Positions 23,641 to 35,446 are shown, counted from the stretch's first letter. The stretch is 64,000 nt of DNA from Elephas maximus indicus (GCF_024166365.1 NC_064823.1:3466924-3530923); one strand, 5' to 3'. The notes: generated by a model from the sequence alone, not told the origin. Numbers and translations are program-made.

Positions 23641-24584
23641 AGGATATCATCCTGCCAGAAAATTATAACTTGTAAGCATTTGAAAAGTTGAAACTTTCTA
23701 CCTCTACCATGTTACTTAGTAAGAGATAGTGGGGTTCGTAATGACTTAAATACCATGAGCATGGAAAATATATGCTACTGTATGGGGGCAGGGAGAGGCT
23801 AGGAGGAAATACAGAAACATGCCAAAATATTAACAGCGGGCTCGTGGTAGAGCTAAGTTTCTCTCCAGGCCCCTTGGGCCCCCCATGTATACTGCTTCTT
23901 CTTACAGGTTGAACAAAGAACTTGGCTGAACCCATCTAGCAACCTTACATTGGGCCCCAAATGACTGCCGTTTCAGTGATAAACTTCCTAAACTGATAAA
24001 CTCTGCCTCAAATCTCAGTTGTCTTGGGGACACAACCACCATACTTCATAAAGGAAATCTTTTTATCTAAGCTTCAATAATCTGCTGAGAGAGGGGTGTT
24101 TATACAGGGTAGGCCCTGTTGGAGCTCTGCTATGAATTTATTATAAGCAACTGTCCAAGTGCACAGTGAGAATTTGTACTGGAAAAAGAAAGTCTCTAAA
24201 AGAAGCCACCCACCTGAAACCAAATTTCTGCTCTGACTCTTGATTAGCTTCAAAGAGAATTGTAAGGTTTTACTTCATTTTGTTTCTTCCTTCCACTTAT
24301 AGCTGAATGGTCTAATCTTACACCCTTTCTTTAAATGTCGAAATTGATACCACAGATAATCCCAATTTTGGGTATTAGGCAAAATATTAAAAAAAGGATG
24401 TCTATTTTGGTGCTCTTTCAGTGTCATCCTTTGATTCCAGTAGTTCCTACCTTAATATTCTGTGTCCATCTCCCCTCCCCCCAGTCCCGTTTCTTTTTAC
24501 TCCAGAGTCCTCCTGGGTGGTCTGCTCAGTTTAGACCAGATGCATGTTAGGGTTGGTGGAAAAGTCAGAATCCCAAAGACTCCA

Positions 24585-24720
24585 CCACCAGCTGTGGGAC
24601 CTTAGGCAAGTTACTTAACCTCTGAGAGCATCAGGTTTTTTTAAATCAACAAAATGAGTTTAATTACACAAGTTAAAGCATCTAACAGAGTGCTTTGAAT
24701 ATAGTAGGTGTCCCATAAGT
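24585..24720 (+). mobile_element. MIR-like SINE
   Basis: CCAGCTGTGGGACCTTAGGC and AAGTTACTTAACCTCTGAG are the MIR core, followed by AATATAGTAGGTGTCC. Confidence 0.6.
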
Positions 24721-25145
24721 GTTACCTGACTTCTTCCATCGTTGGCTTCCGGTCTTCTCCCTATTAGAAAAATCCTTTCCAACCAGAGGGGACTTTCCTC
24801 AAATCATAACTATCCGTAGTTCTACCTTGTGTCAGACCAGGGGGCGACATCTAGTGATGTTTGGTCCTTCCGTAGCCAGCAAGTTACACTGGACTCACCC
24901 CTTCCTTGGTCTTGGCTGCTCCTCAGTCTGCACCATAGAGTTGCATCTTAACTTTCCCAGAGGAATCATGGTAATGGGCTCCTTTCAGAGTTCTTGGGCT
25001 TGCATTGCAGACATCACCGACCTGATCAGCCCGTCTGCAAATGCAGAAGAATTTGCAATAGAAACCTAAGCAGCTCTGCACACTGACGTACTTTTGAAAA
25101 GTGCAGGGTTTACAATCTAACCAGGGCAAAGAGTGTGGATTACAG

Positions 25146-25536
25146 CAGGGCTTCAAACCGGTTCGTTCACATTTCCACCCTAGATATACTGAATCACAAT
25201 CTACATTTTAGCAGGATCCCAGGTGATTCTTATGCATGATAAATTTTGAGAACCACTGCCCTACTAGTGGTTCACAGAATTGGTCCCTAACCAGCAGCAT
25301 TAGCATTGACGGGGCACTTGTTGTTAGGTGCCATCCAGTCGGTACCAACTCATATGGACCCTATAGGACAGAGAGGAACTGCCCCATAGGGTTTCCAAGG
25401 AGCAGCTGGTGGATTTGAACTGCCTGTCTTTTCGTTACCAGCAGAGCTCTTAACCACTGCGCCACCAAGGAACCTGTTAGAAATGCAAATTCTCAGCACA
25501 GGTTTGGGACCAGAAAGAATGTGTTCCGAAGCACTG
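25146..25536. mobile_element. hAT-like element with permuted MER5A core, SINE-interrupted
   Basis: It begins CAGGGCTTCAAACCGGTTC and ends GTTCCGAAGCACTG. The flanks GATTACAG and GATTAGTC are only partly alike. The core resembles MER5A, but with the second half (GAATCACAATCTACATTTTA to GAGAACCACTG) placed before the first half (AGTGGTTCACAGAATTGGTC to TTGTTAGAAATGCAAATTC). An AfroSINE splits it at 25318-25476. It is the sister copy of 35196-35446. Confidence 0.65.
25318..25476 (-). mobile_element. AfroSINE inside hAT-like element
   Basis: TTGTTGTTAGGTGCCATCCA to CCACTGCGCCACCAAGGAAC. Splits the 25146-25536 element. Confidence 0.88.
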
Positions 25537-25559
25537 GATTAGTCAGTGCCCATAATCCA

Positions 25560-25950
25560 GAATTATTTGCCCCAGTGACTCTAACTGCACACAACATAAT
25601 CACCTGGAGGGCTTCTTAAAACACCCCCCCCCCCAAAACCCACTGCTGTCAAGTCAATTCTGACTCATAGCAACCCCCAAAGCGTTTCCAAGACTGTAAA
25701 TCTCTACCGAGGCAGACTGCCACATCTTCCTCCCTCGGAGCTGCTAGCGGTTTTGAACCTCTGGCCTCTCAGTTAGCGGTCTATCCCTTTAACCGCTTGG
25801 CTACCAGGGCTAGGTAAAATACTCCCAGAGGTTCTAATTCAGTGGACCAGGGGTGGAGCCGGAGAATTCCTATTTCTAACAAGCTCCCAGGTAATGCTAA
25901 TGATGCTAAATCCTGGAACCACACTTTAGAGAACCACTGTGTCAGCTCAT
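25560..25950 (+). mobile_element. MER5A-like hAT fragment split by an AfroSINE
   Basis: ATAATCACCTGGAGGGCTTC, then a SINE (25630-25811), then CCCAGAGGTTCTAATTCAGT through CACTTTAGAGAACCACTG follow the normal MER5A order. Confidence 0.7.
25630..25811 (-). mobile_element. AfroSINE inside MER5A
   Basis: CCCACTGCTGTCAAGTCAAT to ACCGCTTGGCTACCAGGGCT. Preceded by a C/A-rich run. Confidence 0.85.
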
Positions 25951-26059
25951 TAGTTTTCCAAATGGCCCCTGCTGGAAGTAGGGGAACCTTTAGTAACTTC
26001 TTAACCATTTCCTTTCTAACATGCCTTATTTCCCATTTCATCTCCAACGTTTCCATTGT

Positions 26060-26199
26060 CAAAACCAAAATTCACTGCTGCCCAGGTCGATTCCGACTCA
26101 TAAGCCACCCTATAGCACAGAATAGAACTGCCCCATAGGGTTTCCAAGGAGCGGCAGGTTAGTAGCCCATCTCTTAATCACTGCGCCACTAGGGCTCCT
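26060..26199 (-). mobile_element. AfroSINE
   Basis: CAGGTCGATTCCGACTCATA to CACTGCGCCACTAGGGCTCC, with a short internal deletion. Confidence 0.88.
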
Positions 26200-26699
26200 C
26201 CCTTGTCAAAGAGGTGTCTTAAGAATATGGTTTTCATTTGAGGCAGTGAGGACTGAGACAGGAGATCAGATGGCTTCCCCAGGCCTCACCACCCTTGAGC
26301 CTTCGAAGTCAGAGCCAGGGGCCTCCAACCAGCCTCCACTGTAGCCTCCACTGTGGGTGTTGGATTCAAGAGACCGAAGAACTCTTCCCCGGCACGTGTG
26401 ATGTTCATTGTGAAACGTTCGCTGTCACCTTTGAAAAAGACTTTTTCCTGGAATTTGAAACATGAATAGTACCATGTCTATGCAGGAGAAAGCCTTTAGA
26501 TACTGGTGAGAGGTTGGACATAGAAGTCTCTTGATTTATAGTATTGTCAAAATTCCGTTTGGGCTGAAGATTTTTTTTTTTTTAGTTCAGTGTGTGAAAA
26601 ACAGATTTGTTTTCTAGAACATACTTCTTTACGTTTTTATTTGTACTTTTTCCGACTATAACAATCCTCCTCTCCGTCCCCACGTTCTCTCCTCCGGTT

Positions 26700-27010
26700 T
26701 CCTCTCCGGCCACTGGCACCCACGGTGTTGCTGGGCCTGGGAAGCGCGCCAGCCGGCACGCGCGCGCGCGCGCCCGGGCGCAGCCTCCGGGGCCCTGGCC
26801 GGCGAGTGGCGTGCGCAGAAGGCCCTCCAGGGCCCCTCGCTGTTCATAGGAGGCCCCCTGCCGTCCCTGTCCGCGCCCAGGGCCGCCTGGGCGGTTTCTT
26901 TGTTAGGAAAGCCAGCGCAGAGAGGCATTTTCGGGCCTGCGGGAGCACACAGGCTCCACTCTTGACTTAGTCGGAATCCCCTAAAGACTTGTAAGGATAT
27001 AGGCTTGAGT
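26700..27010. promoter_or_regulatory. CpG-rich block A (possible intragenic promoter/enhancer)
   Basis: Dense CpG in otherwise AT-rich intron, including an alternating CG run (CACGCGCGCGCGCGCGCCC, 26757-26775) that could adopt Z-DNA. CpG is usually depleted in mammals, so this retention implies germline hypomethylation, as at promoters. ORFs crossing it show no recognisable protein. No TATA box is evident. Confidence 0.5.
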
Positions 27011-27589
27011 CGAGAGGCTAAATTATGCCCCACGGGACTTTTTTAATAAAATCCTAAATTTCATTTAGGATGTTCGTAGGCAACGCGATTGCAAAGACTC
27101 TGAGCCGAGGCACGCTCCTCACCAACCCCTCCTCGCGCTGGCTTTGTGAAGCCCGGGTGACAGGTACCCTGCCCTTCTCAGACTGTCTGTCCTGGGGTCG
27201 GCTTTCCGCCACTCCCTTTCCCCTTTCCGGTAGCCACTGCTGTCCATCTTCTCCTCCCGCCCCCCAGCCCTTCCAGTTTCCTTCCTCGTCCTCTTCCCGC
27301 GCCCTCCCCCATCTGAAATCGCCCTCCCTTCGGGCTGGAGGAAGAAAAGTCGGTAATAAGAAACCAGTTTTTTCTTTCAGTGTCAGTCGGAGAGAGGGGG
27401 AGATAACCCTAGAGACACATGGCAATGGAGAGAGAACTCATTTTGTGCAAAGAGGGCCTGGAGTCACCAGGGAATTCCTGGATTGTCTCAGGCTGTCGTG
27501 TGTGATGTCCATCACGCCGTGCGAACACCATCTGCTCGGTATTATGCTCTCAGTTGCCAGGCTACCTGCTGTACGCAGTAACACTTGAC

Positions 27590-27770
27590 TGCCTGGCTCC
27601 ACGTTCGCCGCGCTGGCCCAGACGCGCGGGGCGGGGGCCGGGGAGGAGGAGGAACGGGAGTCATGATTAAGCCATCTGCAAGTGAGGGGGGACGTGAGGA
27701 GGGGCGGAGCCGACGGGCTGCGCGGCGGAGAGCCGGGCTGACACCACCATCTGCTGGGCCAGAGGAAGAA
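27590..27770. promoter_or_regulatory. CpG-rich block B with GC boxes
   Basis: It contains GGGGCGGGGGC (27628-27638) and GGGGCGGAGC (27700-27709) plus many CpGs. These are Sp1-type GC boxes. No repeat accounts for the block, and no splice-supported exon was identified downstream. It could drive an N-terminally shortened MAML3 transcript or a noncoding RNA, but neither is shown by the sequence. Confidence 0.45.
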
Positions 27771-28767
27771 CGGCAGCTGCTCCTTGTTTCCCTGGCTTGG
27801 AGAGCCTGGAAAAGGCTGAGGCCCTGGGCATCCTCCAGCCAGTTATCCCCAACGTCCTGTCACCCCTGTCTCCTCCCTGCAGGCAGCCTTTTGTGGTCCC
27901 CTCTCCAAGGAGCCTGCAGTCTTTGGTTCGCCGCCAGCAACCCCGGTCCCTCTCACCCAAACACTATGCTTTTTCTTGAAAACGCTTCAGAGAAATAAAG
28001 CTTCCCTGCGCACAGATTTATAAATAAACAGCTGGCTGCTCTTGGGAGATATTTTTACCACAGCTGTTTTTTGAAGTCAAAAACTGCCTTTTGCGGGGAG
28101 GTAGGATGTTGTTTACACCTCCCACCTTTCTCTCTAGAAATTTAGAAAATTGCTGAGATCTTTTCTCTAGAGGGGAAGATATGTAAAACAGGTTCATTGG
28201 TTTTGATATTTTTCCCCCTCCCTTTAACTTACCAAAGAGTGAGAGCGTACCGGGAGTAACGATCTATATGGGGCCAATTGGATTTCTGGGGGGAAGAGAC
28301 TGTTTTAAGATTCTTGGTGGAAGGCATGAGAGGTCGTTGGGCAGGGGGTGGAGTGGAGAACAAGCCAGCAATTAAAACTAAAAATACTGCATCATTTGGC
28401 TTCAAGGCATTACATTTAGTGAGGAAAGCTCAGCCTGGTTTTCTCTAATTGCATAAGGCAGTGTGTGTCCTCCTTAGAAACAAGAGCGGTGGCTTCAAAT
28501 GCTGAGATTTGACAGACTATTTCTCATTAAGCCCTCTTAGACTGGAGGTTAAAAGGAGCCTCTCATGTGAAACAGTTAATAGCCTCAGCCAGCTTAATTT
28601 GTAAGGCAAGTCACTTGGTGCATCTTCACACTTCGGAATACACACCTAAGGCTGGGGCTGAGGAGATGGGGGCAGCCCTATCACCCTCTCTCAAATGCAG
28701 CAGAGCTCTTTGGGAAAGCCTTAAAGGTTTATCAACCTAGATTTGCAGGTGTTTAATATGGCTGGCA

Positions 28768-28979
28768 AGGTCCCTGGGTGGCACCGATGGTTTGCACTCA
28801 ACTACCAACCTAAAGGTTGGCAGTTTAAACCCACCTATAGCACCATGGAAGAAAGGCCCAGCGATCTGCTTCTATAAAGATTATAGCCAGGAAAACCCTA
28901 TGGGGCAGTTCTACCCTGTAACCTATGAGGTTGCCATGAGCTGGAACCAACTCCACGGAAACAGATTTGGTTTTTTTTA
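28768..28979 (+). mobile_element. AfroSINE
   Basis: GTCCCTGGGTGGCACCGATG head, CCCTATGGGGCAGTTCTACC body, T-rich end. Confidence 0.85.
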
Positions 28980-29147
28980 GTTTTTAATAGGGAGGGCAAC
29001 CGTTTAAGAACACACATAACCCCTCCTGCCTCCGGGTCATTAGTTCTTCAGTGAGAAACCTGAAGGCAAAACCTTTGGGAGGGAGTCATCTGGAGAAATA
29101 TATAATCTGAGAAGTAATAACCTGACTATCCCTTGGGGAAAGTTCCC

Positions 29148-29172
29148 CCCTCCCCCCACCACCACCACCACT
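29148..29172. repeat. C-rich tract and (CCA)n microsatellite
   Basis: CCCCTCCCCCCACC followed by five CCA units. Confidence 0.85.
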
Positions 29173-30031
29173 GAGTTTTTGAAGTATTCCTTTTGCTCCA
29201 GGAAGACAGGGGCAAAAAGTGGTAAAAAGTATCAACACTTTGACCCCACTTGCCTCTCCCTTTCTTTCCCTTGGCGAAGAGGGGGCTAGGAAAGCAACAC
29301 TTCTCTGCTTACCAGTTCTTCTGTGCTGGGTGGTCACAAAGGACAAGAATCTCTCGAAGTACGTAAAGATAAACAGGGCCAACACATACCAGCCCTCTGA
29401 TAAAATCAAGCTGACCAAAACCTTATCTTTCCTTGGGTCTTTTACTTTCCAGCTGTCTCCTCTTTATCAAAACTGGCAAGTATTTGGTATGAAATATACT
29501 GATATATCAAATATACTGGTATATACAGAAAATATATCTGTATTTTTGCTGATTGGTTAACTACATTTCCGTGTGAATTAAAGTGTTAAGTCAATAAGCC
29601 ATTTGTCTCTAAAAGGTGGCAAGAAACAGCTTCTTCTCGTTGGAAAGAAGGGGTTAGAAAACAGACAAGTATCAGAATAGAGGGTAGGGAATACCCTGAA
29701 ATATCAAGACCCCTGCCTGAGTCCATCAGAAAGTAAGCTTTCTGGTAGCGTAAAGGTTCCTGGCGTTTTTTAGCCTAAGGTCTTTTTATTAACATCGAAA
29801 ATATTTCTTAGCTCTCTACCTAATAAATGTCCATTTACTGAGAAAAGCAGACAGACAAAAACGGTTACATTAACTTTTCTTAACTTCAGCAACAGCGCTT
29901 ACATACATTTGAAAAATAGAACAAAGTGGATTTATGGGAGACACACTGTATTGCATCTTCAGGCAATCCTGAGATGCACATTTGGCATCGTGACCCATAG
30001 CCTGGGGATGGCCTGTGTTAATGGAAGGATC

Positions 30032-33000
30032 CCGCATGTGTCTGTCAGTTTGTCATACTGTGGGGGCTTGCGTGTTGCTGTGATGCTGTGATGCTGGAAG
30101 GTATGCCACCAGTATTCAGATACCAGCAGGATCACCCATGGAGGACAGGTTTCAGTGAGCTTCCAGACTAAGACAGACTAGGAAGAAGGACCCGGCAGCC
30201 TACTTCTGAAAAGCCTCCTCCAAGTAGAGTCAACCTTAATGATGTGGATGGAGTCGAGCTTTCGGGACCTTCATTTCCTGATGTGGCACGACTCAAAATG
30301 AGAAGAAACAGCAGCAAACATCCATTAATAATTGGAACCTGGAATGTACGAAGTATGAAGCTAGGGAAATTGGAAATCGTCAAAAATGAAATGGAATGCA
30401 TAAACATGGATATCCTAAGCATTAGTGAACTGAAATGGATTGGTACTGGCCATTTTGAATGGGACAATCATATAGTCTACTATGCTGGGAATGACAACTT
30501 GAAGAGGAATGGTGTTGCATTCATCATCAAAAAGAACGTTTCAAGATCTATCCTGAAGTACAGCGCTGTCAGTGATAGGATATGCCTACAAGGAAGACCA
30601 GTTAATATGACTATTATTCAAATATACGCACCAACCAGTAGGGCCAAAGATGAAGAAATAGAAGATTTTTATTAGCTGCTGCAGTCTGAAATTGATTGAA
30701 CATGCAATCAAGATGCACCGATAATTACTGGTGATTTTAATGCGAAAGTTGGAAACAAAGAAGGACCAGTAGTTGGAAAATATGGCCTTGCTGATAGAAA
30801 CAATGCTGGAGATCGAATTATAGAATTTTCCAAGACCAATGACTTCTTCATTGCAAATACCTTTCTTCACCAACATGAATGGTGACTATACACATGGACC
30901 TCACCAGATGGAACACACAGAAATCAAATTGACTACATCTGTGGAAAGAGATGATGTAAAAACTCAATATCAATAGTCAGAACGAGGCCAGGGGCCGACT
31001 GTGGAAAAGACCATCAATTGCTCATGTGCAAGTTCAAGCTGAAACTGAAGAAAATCAGAGCAAGTCCACGAGAGCCAAAATATGACCTTGAGTGTATCCC
31101 ACCTGAATTTAGAGATCATCTGAAGAATAGATTTGACGCATTGAACGCTGGTGACCGAAGACCGGACGAGTTGTGGAACAACATCAAGGACATCATACAT
31201 GAAGAACGGAAGAGGTCATTGAAAAGACAGGAAGGAAAGAAAAGACCAAGATGGATGTCAAAGGAGACTCTGAAACTTGCTCTCGAACATCGAGCAGCTA
31301 AAGCAAAAGGAAGAATTCATGAAGTAAAAGAACTGAACAGAAGATTTCAAAGGGCGTCTCGAGAAGACAAAGTAAAGTATTATAATGACATGTGCAAAGA
31401 GCTGGAAATGGAAAACCAAAAAGGAAGAACACACTCAGTGTTTCTCAAGCTGAAAGAATCGAAGAAAAAATTCAAGCCTCGAGTTGCAATAGTGAAGGAT
31501 TCTATGGGGAAAATATTAAATGATGCAGGAAGCATCAAAAGAAGATGGAAAGAATACACAGAGTCATTATACCAAAAAGAATTAGTCAACGTTCAACCAT
31601 TTCAAGAAGTAGCATATGATCAGGAACCGATGGTACTGAAGGAAGAAGTCCAAGCTGCTCTGAAGGCATTGGTGAAAAACAAGGCTCCAGGAATTGATGG
31701 AATATCAATTGAGATGTTTCAACAAACGGATGCAGTGATGGAGGTGCTTACTCGTCTATGCCAAGAAATATGGAAGACAGCTTCCTGGCCAACTGACTGG
31801 AAGAGTCCATTATGGCTATTCCCAAGAAAGGCGATCCAACTGAATGTGGAAATTATAGAACAATATCATTAATATCACACGCAAGCAAAATTTCGCTGAA
31901 GATCATTCAAAAACGGCTGCAGCAGTATATTGACAGGGAACTGCCAGAAATTCAGGCTGGTTTCAGAAGAGGACTTGGAACCAGGGATGTCATTGCTGAT
32001 GGTCAAATGGATCCTGGCTGAAAGCAGAGAATACCAGAACGATGTTTATCTGTGTTTTATTGACTATGCAAAGGCATTCGACTGTGTGGATCATAACAAA
32101 TTATGGATAACGTTGCAAAGAATGAGAATTCCAGAACACTTAATTGTGCTCATGAGGAACCTTTACATAGATCGAGAGGCAGTTGTTCGGACAGGACAAG
32201 GGGATACTGATTGGTTTAAAGTCAGGAAAGGTATGCATCAGGGTTGTATACTTTCACCATACCTATTCAATCTGTATGCTGAGCAAATAATTCGAGAAGC
32301 TGGACTATATGAAAAAGAACGGGGCATCAAAATTGGAGGAAGACTCATTAACAACCTGCATTATGCAGATGACACAACCTTGCTTGCTGAAAGTGAAGAG
32401 GACTTGAAGCACTTACTAATGAAGATCAAAGACCACAGCCTTCAGTATGGATTACACCTCAACATAAAGAAAACAAAAATCCTCACAACTGGACCAATGA
32501 GCAACATCACAATAAATGGAGAAAAGATTGAAGTTGTCAAGGATTTCATTTTACTTGGATCCACAATCAACACCCATGGAAGCAGCAGTCAAGAAATCAA
32601 AAGACGCATTGCATTGGGTAAATCTGCTGCAAAGGACCTCTTCAAAGTGTTGAAGAGCAAAGATGTCACCTTGAAGACTAAGGTGTGCCTGACCCAAGCC
32701 ATGGTATTTTCAATCACATCATATGCATGTGAAAGCTGGACAATGAATAAGGAAGACCGAAGAAGAGTTGATGCCTTTGAATTGTGATGTTGGTGAAGAA
32801 TGTTGAGTATGCCGTGGACTGCCAGAAGAACGAATAAATCTGTCCTGGAAGAAGTACAACCAGAATGCTCCTTAGAAGCAAGGATGGCGAGACTGCGTCT
32901 TACATACTTCAGACGTGTTGTCACTGTCAGGAGGGATCAGCCTCTGGAGAAGGACATCATGTTTGGCAAAGTACAGGGTCAGCAGAAAAGAGGAAGACCC

Positions 33001-33148
33001 TCAACGACTGACACAGTGGCCGCAACAATGGGCTTAAGCATAACAACGATTGTGAGGATGGCTTAGGACCAGGCAGTGTTTCGTTCTGTTGTGCATAGGG
33101 TTGCTATGAGTCGGAGCCAACTCAATGGCACCTAACAACAACAACAAG
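30032..33148 (+). mobile_element. Full-length RTE-type LINE (RTE1_LA-like), coding-dead
   Basis: A 3.1-kb non-LTR retrotransposon bounded by a perfect 10-bp target-site duplication, TGGAAGGATC, at 30022-30031 and 33149-33158. It starts near GTGTCTGTCAGTTTGTC and ends in (CAA)n. One long reading frame encodes an apurinic-type endonuclease (TWNVRS and SELKW region, 30300-30675), a linker, then reverse transcriptase (FIDYAKAFDCVDH near 32060, HQGCILSPYLFNLYAEQ near 32240, YADD at 32362-32373) and a C-terminal tail to about 33066. It is broken by stops such as TAG at 30673, a TGA about 27 nt later and TGA near 32785, several of them C-to-T or G-to-A changes. Two compensating frameshifts lie near 31810 and 32000. 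The element uses a 3' end shared with many short repeats in the window. Confidence 0.93.
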
Positions 33149-33167
33149 TGGAAGGATCGCTGAATTT

Positions 33168-33240
33168 AGAATCAAGTTCAGTGTTCTATTTCTGGTTCTC
33201 CATTTACTAGCTGTGTGACCTGGGCTACTGGACTGACTAA
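33168..33240 (+). mobile_element. MIR-like fragment
   Basis: CTCCATTTACTAGCTGTGTG and ACCTGGGCTACTGGACT match the MIR core. Confidence 0.5.
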
Positions 33241-33412
33241 CCTTCTGCTATTGTTTCCCAGGTGAGAGGAGCTGTGGGTTTTGTTTTATTTAACATTTTC
33301 CATTTGTTTGCTTGCTCGTTTTGTTTGGGTGGATGGAGGGAAGGGAGGGAAGAAGAACAACAGAACATGCCATTCAGGCATCTCATAGATGGAAAGAAAA
33401 GCATGAATGGCT

Positions 33413-33674
33413 TGTTGTTGTGTGTTGTCAATTCTGACTCATAGGGTCCCCATGTGACAGAGTAGAACTGCCCCATAGGGGTTTCTAGGCTGCTAACCAA
33501 AGGGTCAGCAGTTCAAATCCACCAGGCACTCCTTGGAAACTCTATGGGCCAGTTCTACTCTGTCCTATAGGGTCGCTATGAGTCAAACTCAACTCGATGG
33601 CACTGGGTAGGGTTTGTTTTATTCTTTACGGGAGCAGATCACCAGGTCTTTTGGTTAGCAGCCAAGCCAAGAGG
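33413..33674. mobile_element. Two AfroSINEs in opposite orientation, nested
   Basis: A - strand copy (GTCAATTCTGACTCATAGGG) is interrupted near 33490 by a + strand copy (CTGCTAACCAAAGGGTCAGC to CTCGATGGCACTGGG), then resumes (GGGAGCAGATCACCAGGTCT). Confidence 0.75.
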
Positions 33675-34250
33675 CAAACAGTCCTGAATTCGACTCCCCA
33701 CAGCTTAGGCTTGCTGCCCTCCCTTTCCTCTGTTGCCCAGTACTGAGCCACTCATAAGGAGCCCTGGTGATTGAAACTTCAATGAATTAGGAGGAACATT
33801 GCTGTGGGATGTTCAGACAGTGTTTGCCATTGCCAGCTGTGCTTGGCAGAAGGAACAGGAAAAGGAAGTGTCTCTCCACTCCTAGAAACTGAATCTTAAG
33901 GCACTCTTATCCTTCTCTTCAGGCATTTTTCCCTAACAGTCTACACCGTCTGGCTGTCACAGACTTCCCTCTGAGCACATTCTCTAAGTAGTGACTTGGG
34001 CCATGGGTGATTAAGTCCTTAACCACTTCACCTCGCGTTCCCTAAGGACCAGTCCTTAGAAGTTGTTGTCATTCAACTGATTGACACATAATTATAGAAG
34101 CAAGAGACTTAGCCCACCCACCCACATTAAAATTACCCCAGACGTATGAGACACAATCCTATTTTTAAAGATGTTGGGAGATTGCATAGCTTTGGCCAGT
34201 GTAAACTATTCCCAACTCTCACCATCAACAACTTCTTTTATATCTGTATC

Positions 34251-34256
<6 letters not shown>

Positions 34257-34283
<27 letters not shown>
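34257..34283. repeat. (TG)n microsatellite
   Basis: About 13 TG units preceded by a TATATA segment, likely polymorphic. Confidence 0.92.
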
Positions 34284-34287
<4 letters not shown>

Positions 34288-34780
34288 ACCAAAGCTGTCA
34301 AATGTTGCAATTAATTAGAATCCATCAAATATCACATGTGTTGATTAATAAATTCCAGCAGTCTTCTGTAAATGTTTCTCCTACTTGCTGATAAGAAGTC
34401 CATTCTGACTGGGTAGACAGTAAGAACTAACAGGTAAGGTCAGGATGTCTACATTCCAGACTTAAGGTGAGCCCAGCCTGAGGACTTCTTCTCTTTCCTT
34501 TGGGGGAACCCTGTCCTTAGCCATTACTCAGTCCCAACTCCCATCTGAACCACCCTGGACTTGGCCCCAGATTTCCCAGAGCTATGCTCTGTTACTGTCT
34601 TCCTGTAGCCTCTTTAGTTCCACTGCAGAATGGCTGGGTGTGAGGACTAACTGGAATGTTCTTAAGGAAATACAATGTGTGCCGCTCAGGACCTGTGTTT
34701 CCCTCCTCCTTTGCTTCCTCTTCACATGACAACGAGACTCTGTGTGGACGCCTTGCATCTCTCTCTTCCTGCCCTCCCAG

Positions 34781-35026
34781 GAGCAGCACCCGGTCGGGCT
34801 TGCCAGGACCACAGGCCCCCTGCAGTCCTCGGTGCCCCCAGGCTCAGGTGGCATGGTCTCCGGAGCCAGCCCTGCGGGTCCTGGCTTCCTGGGGAGCCAG
34901 CCGCAGGCAGCCATCATGAAGCAGATGCTCATGGATCAGCGGGCCCAGCTGATGGAGCAGCAGAAGCAACAGTTCCTGCGAGAGCAGAGGCAGCAACAGC
35001 AGCAGCAGCAGATTCTGGCCGAGCAG
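34781..35026 (+). CDS. MAML3: MAML3 internal coding exon (Q-rich, 82 codons)
   Basis: Mastermind-like 3 is a nuclear coactivator that binds the Notch intracellular domain-CSL complex through its N-terminus and activates transcription through glutamine-rich C-terminal regions. This exon lies between a polypyrimidine tract ending TGCCCTCCCAG and a GTAACA donor. It is 246 nt, phase 0 at both ends, and reads from EQHPVGLARTTG through MKQMLMDQRAQLMEQQKQ to seven glutamines and ILAEQ. The glutamine run is CAG/CAA-mixed. Upstream exons (basic Notch-binding domain and the large poly-Q exon) lie outside the window. The assignment rests on remembered similarity to human MAML3 and on MGST2 lying next door; MAML2 was considered and is less likely. 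Repeat copies flank it on both sides, but the exon itself is repeat-free and uninterrupted. Confidence 0.93.
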
Positions 35027-35195
35027 GTAACACGCACCCGTGGAGTGATGCATCCATTCAGCGAGCATTTACTCAGCACCAGCTGTTGCGGAAGGTCACA
35101 GTTCATGTCCTTCATCAAGATGCTAACAGTCTAGCATTACCCAGGATCACAGAAGAACCTGTAGAATTTAGCCCTTTCAGTTAGGCTTTTTCCTA

Positions 35196-35446
35196 CAGGG
35201 CTTGAAGTCTGTTCATTCCAGCTCCAATCCCTGCTGAGAATTTGCATTTCCACCCCGGATGTACTGAATCACAATCTGCATTTTGACAAGATCCGCTGGT
35301 GATTCTTAGGTATGGTAAATACTGAGGACCACTCATGGTTCTCAGAACTGGTCCCTAACCAGCAGCACTACCATCACCTGGGAACTTGTTAGAAATGCAA
35401 GTTCTCACCAGGGGTTCGAACCAGACAAACCAGGTTCTAAGCCCTG
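35196..35446. mobile_element. hAT-like element with permuted MER5A core, perfect TSD
   Basis: It begins CAGGGCTTGAAGTC and ends GGTTCTAAGCCCTG, and is flanked by the perfect 8-bp duplication TTTTCCTA (35188-35195 and 35447-35454), as expected for hAT transposition. The interior has MER5A-like halves in the same permuted order as 25146-25536. At 251 bp with no ORF it is non-autonomous. It lies 170 bp after a MAML3 exon. Confidence 0.8.

Larger units (their letters stand above)
1..34780 (+). other. MAML3: MAML3 intron upstream of exon 34781 (part)
   Basis: No MAML3 exon was found here, and the first exon in the window begins at 34781 with an internal (phase 0) acceptor. The stretch is therefore intron, continuing beyond the left edge. 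About a third is recognisable repeat (listed separately). Parts with nothing I can name include 595-1505, 3027-3900, 4991-5575, 5776-8640, 8850-10380, 11490-12210, 13260-13675, 14560-15000, 15182-16239, 18411-20330, 23650-24580, 26200-26690 and 28980-30020. ORFs in these parts have no codon or family signal. Confidence 0.85.

Noticed and set aside
27070-27588. 172-codon open frame in the CpG-rich area
   Set aside because: Ser/Pro/Arg-rich composition reflects C-rich sequence. There is an overlapping antisense frame of similar length and no recognisable domain.
31018-32787. Long open frames that look like a host gene for a reverse transcriptase
   Set aside because: They are part of the RTE retrotransposon with clear ends and target-site duplication, and they carry stops and frameshifts.
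34742-35134. Extending the MAML3 exon to the whole open frame
   Set aside because: The coding similarity starts exactly after CCCTCCCAG and stops at GCAG before GTAACA. The sequence beyond is intronic.
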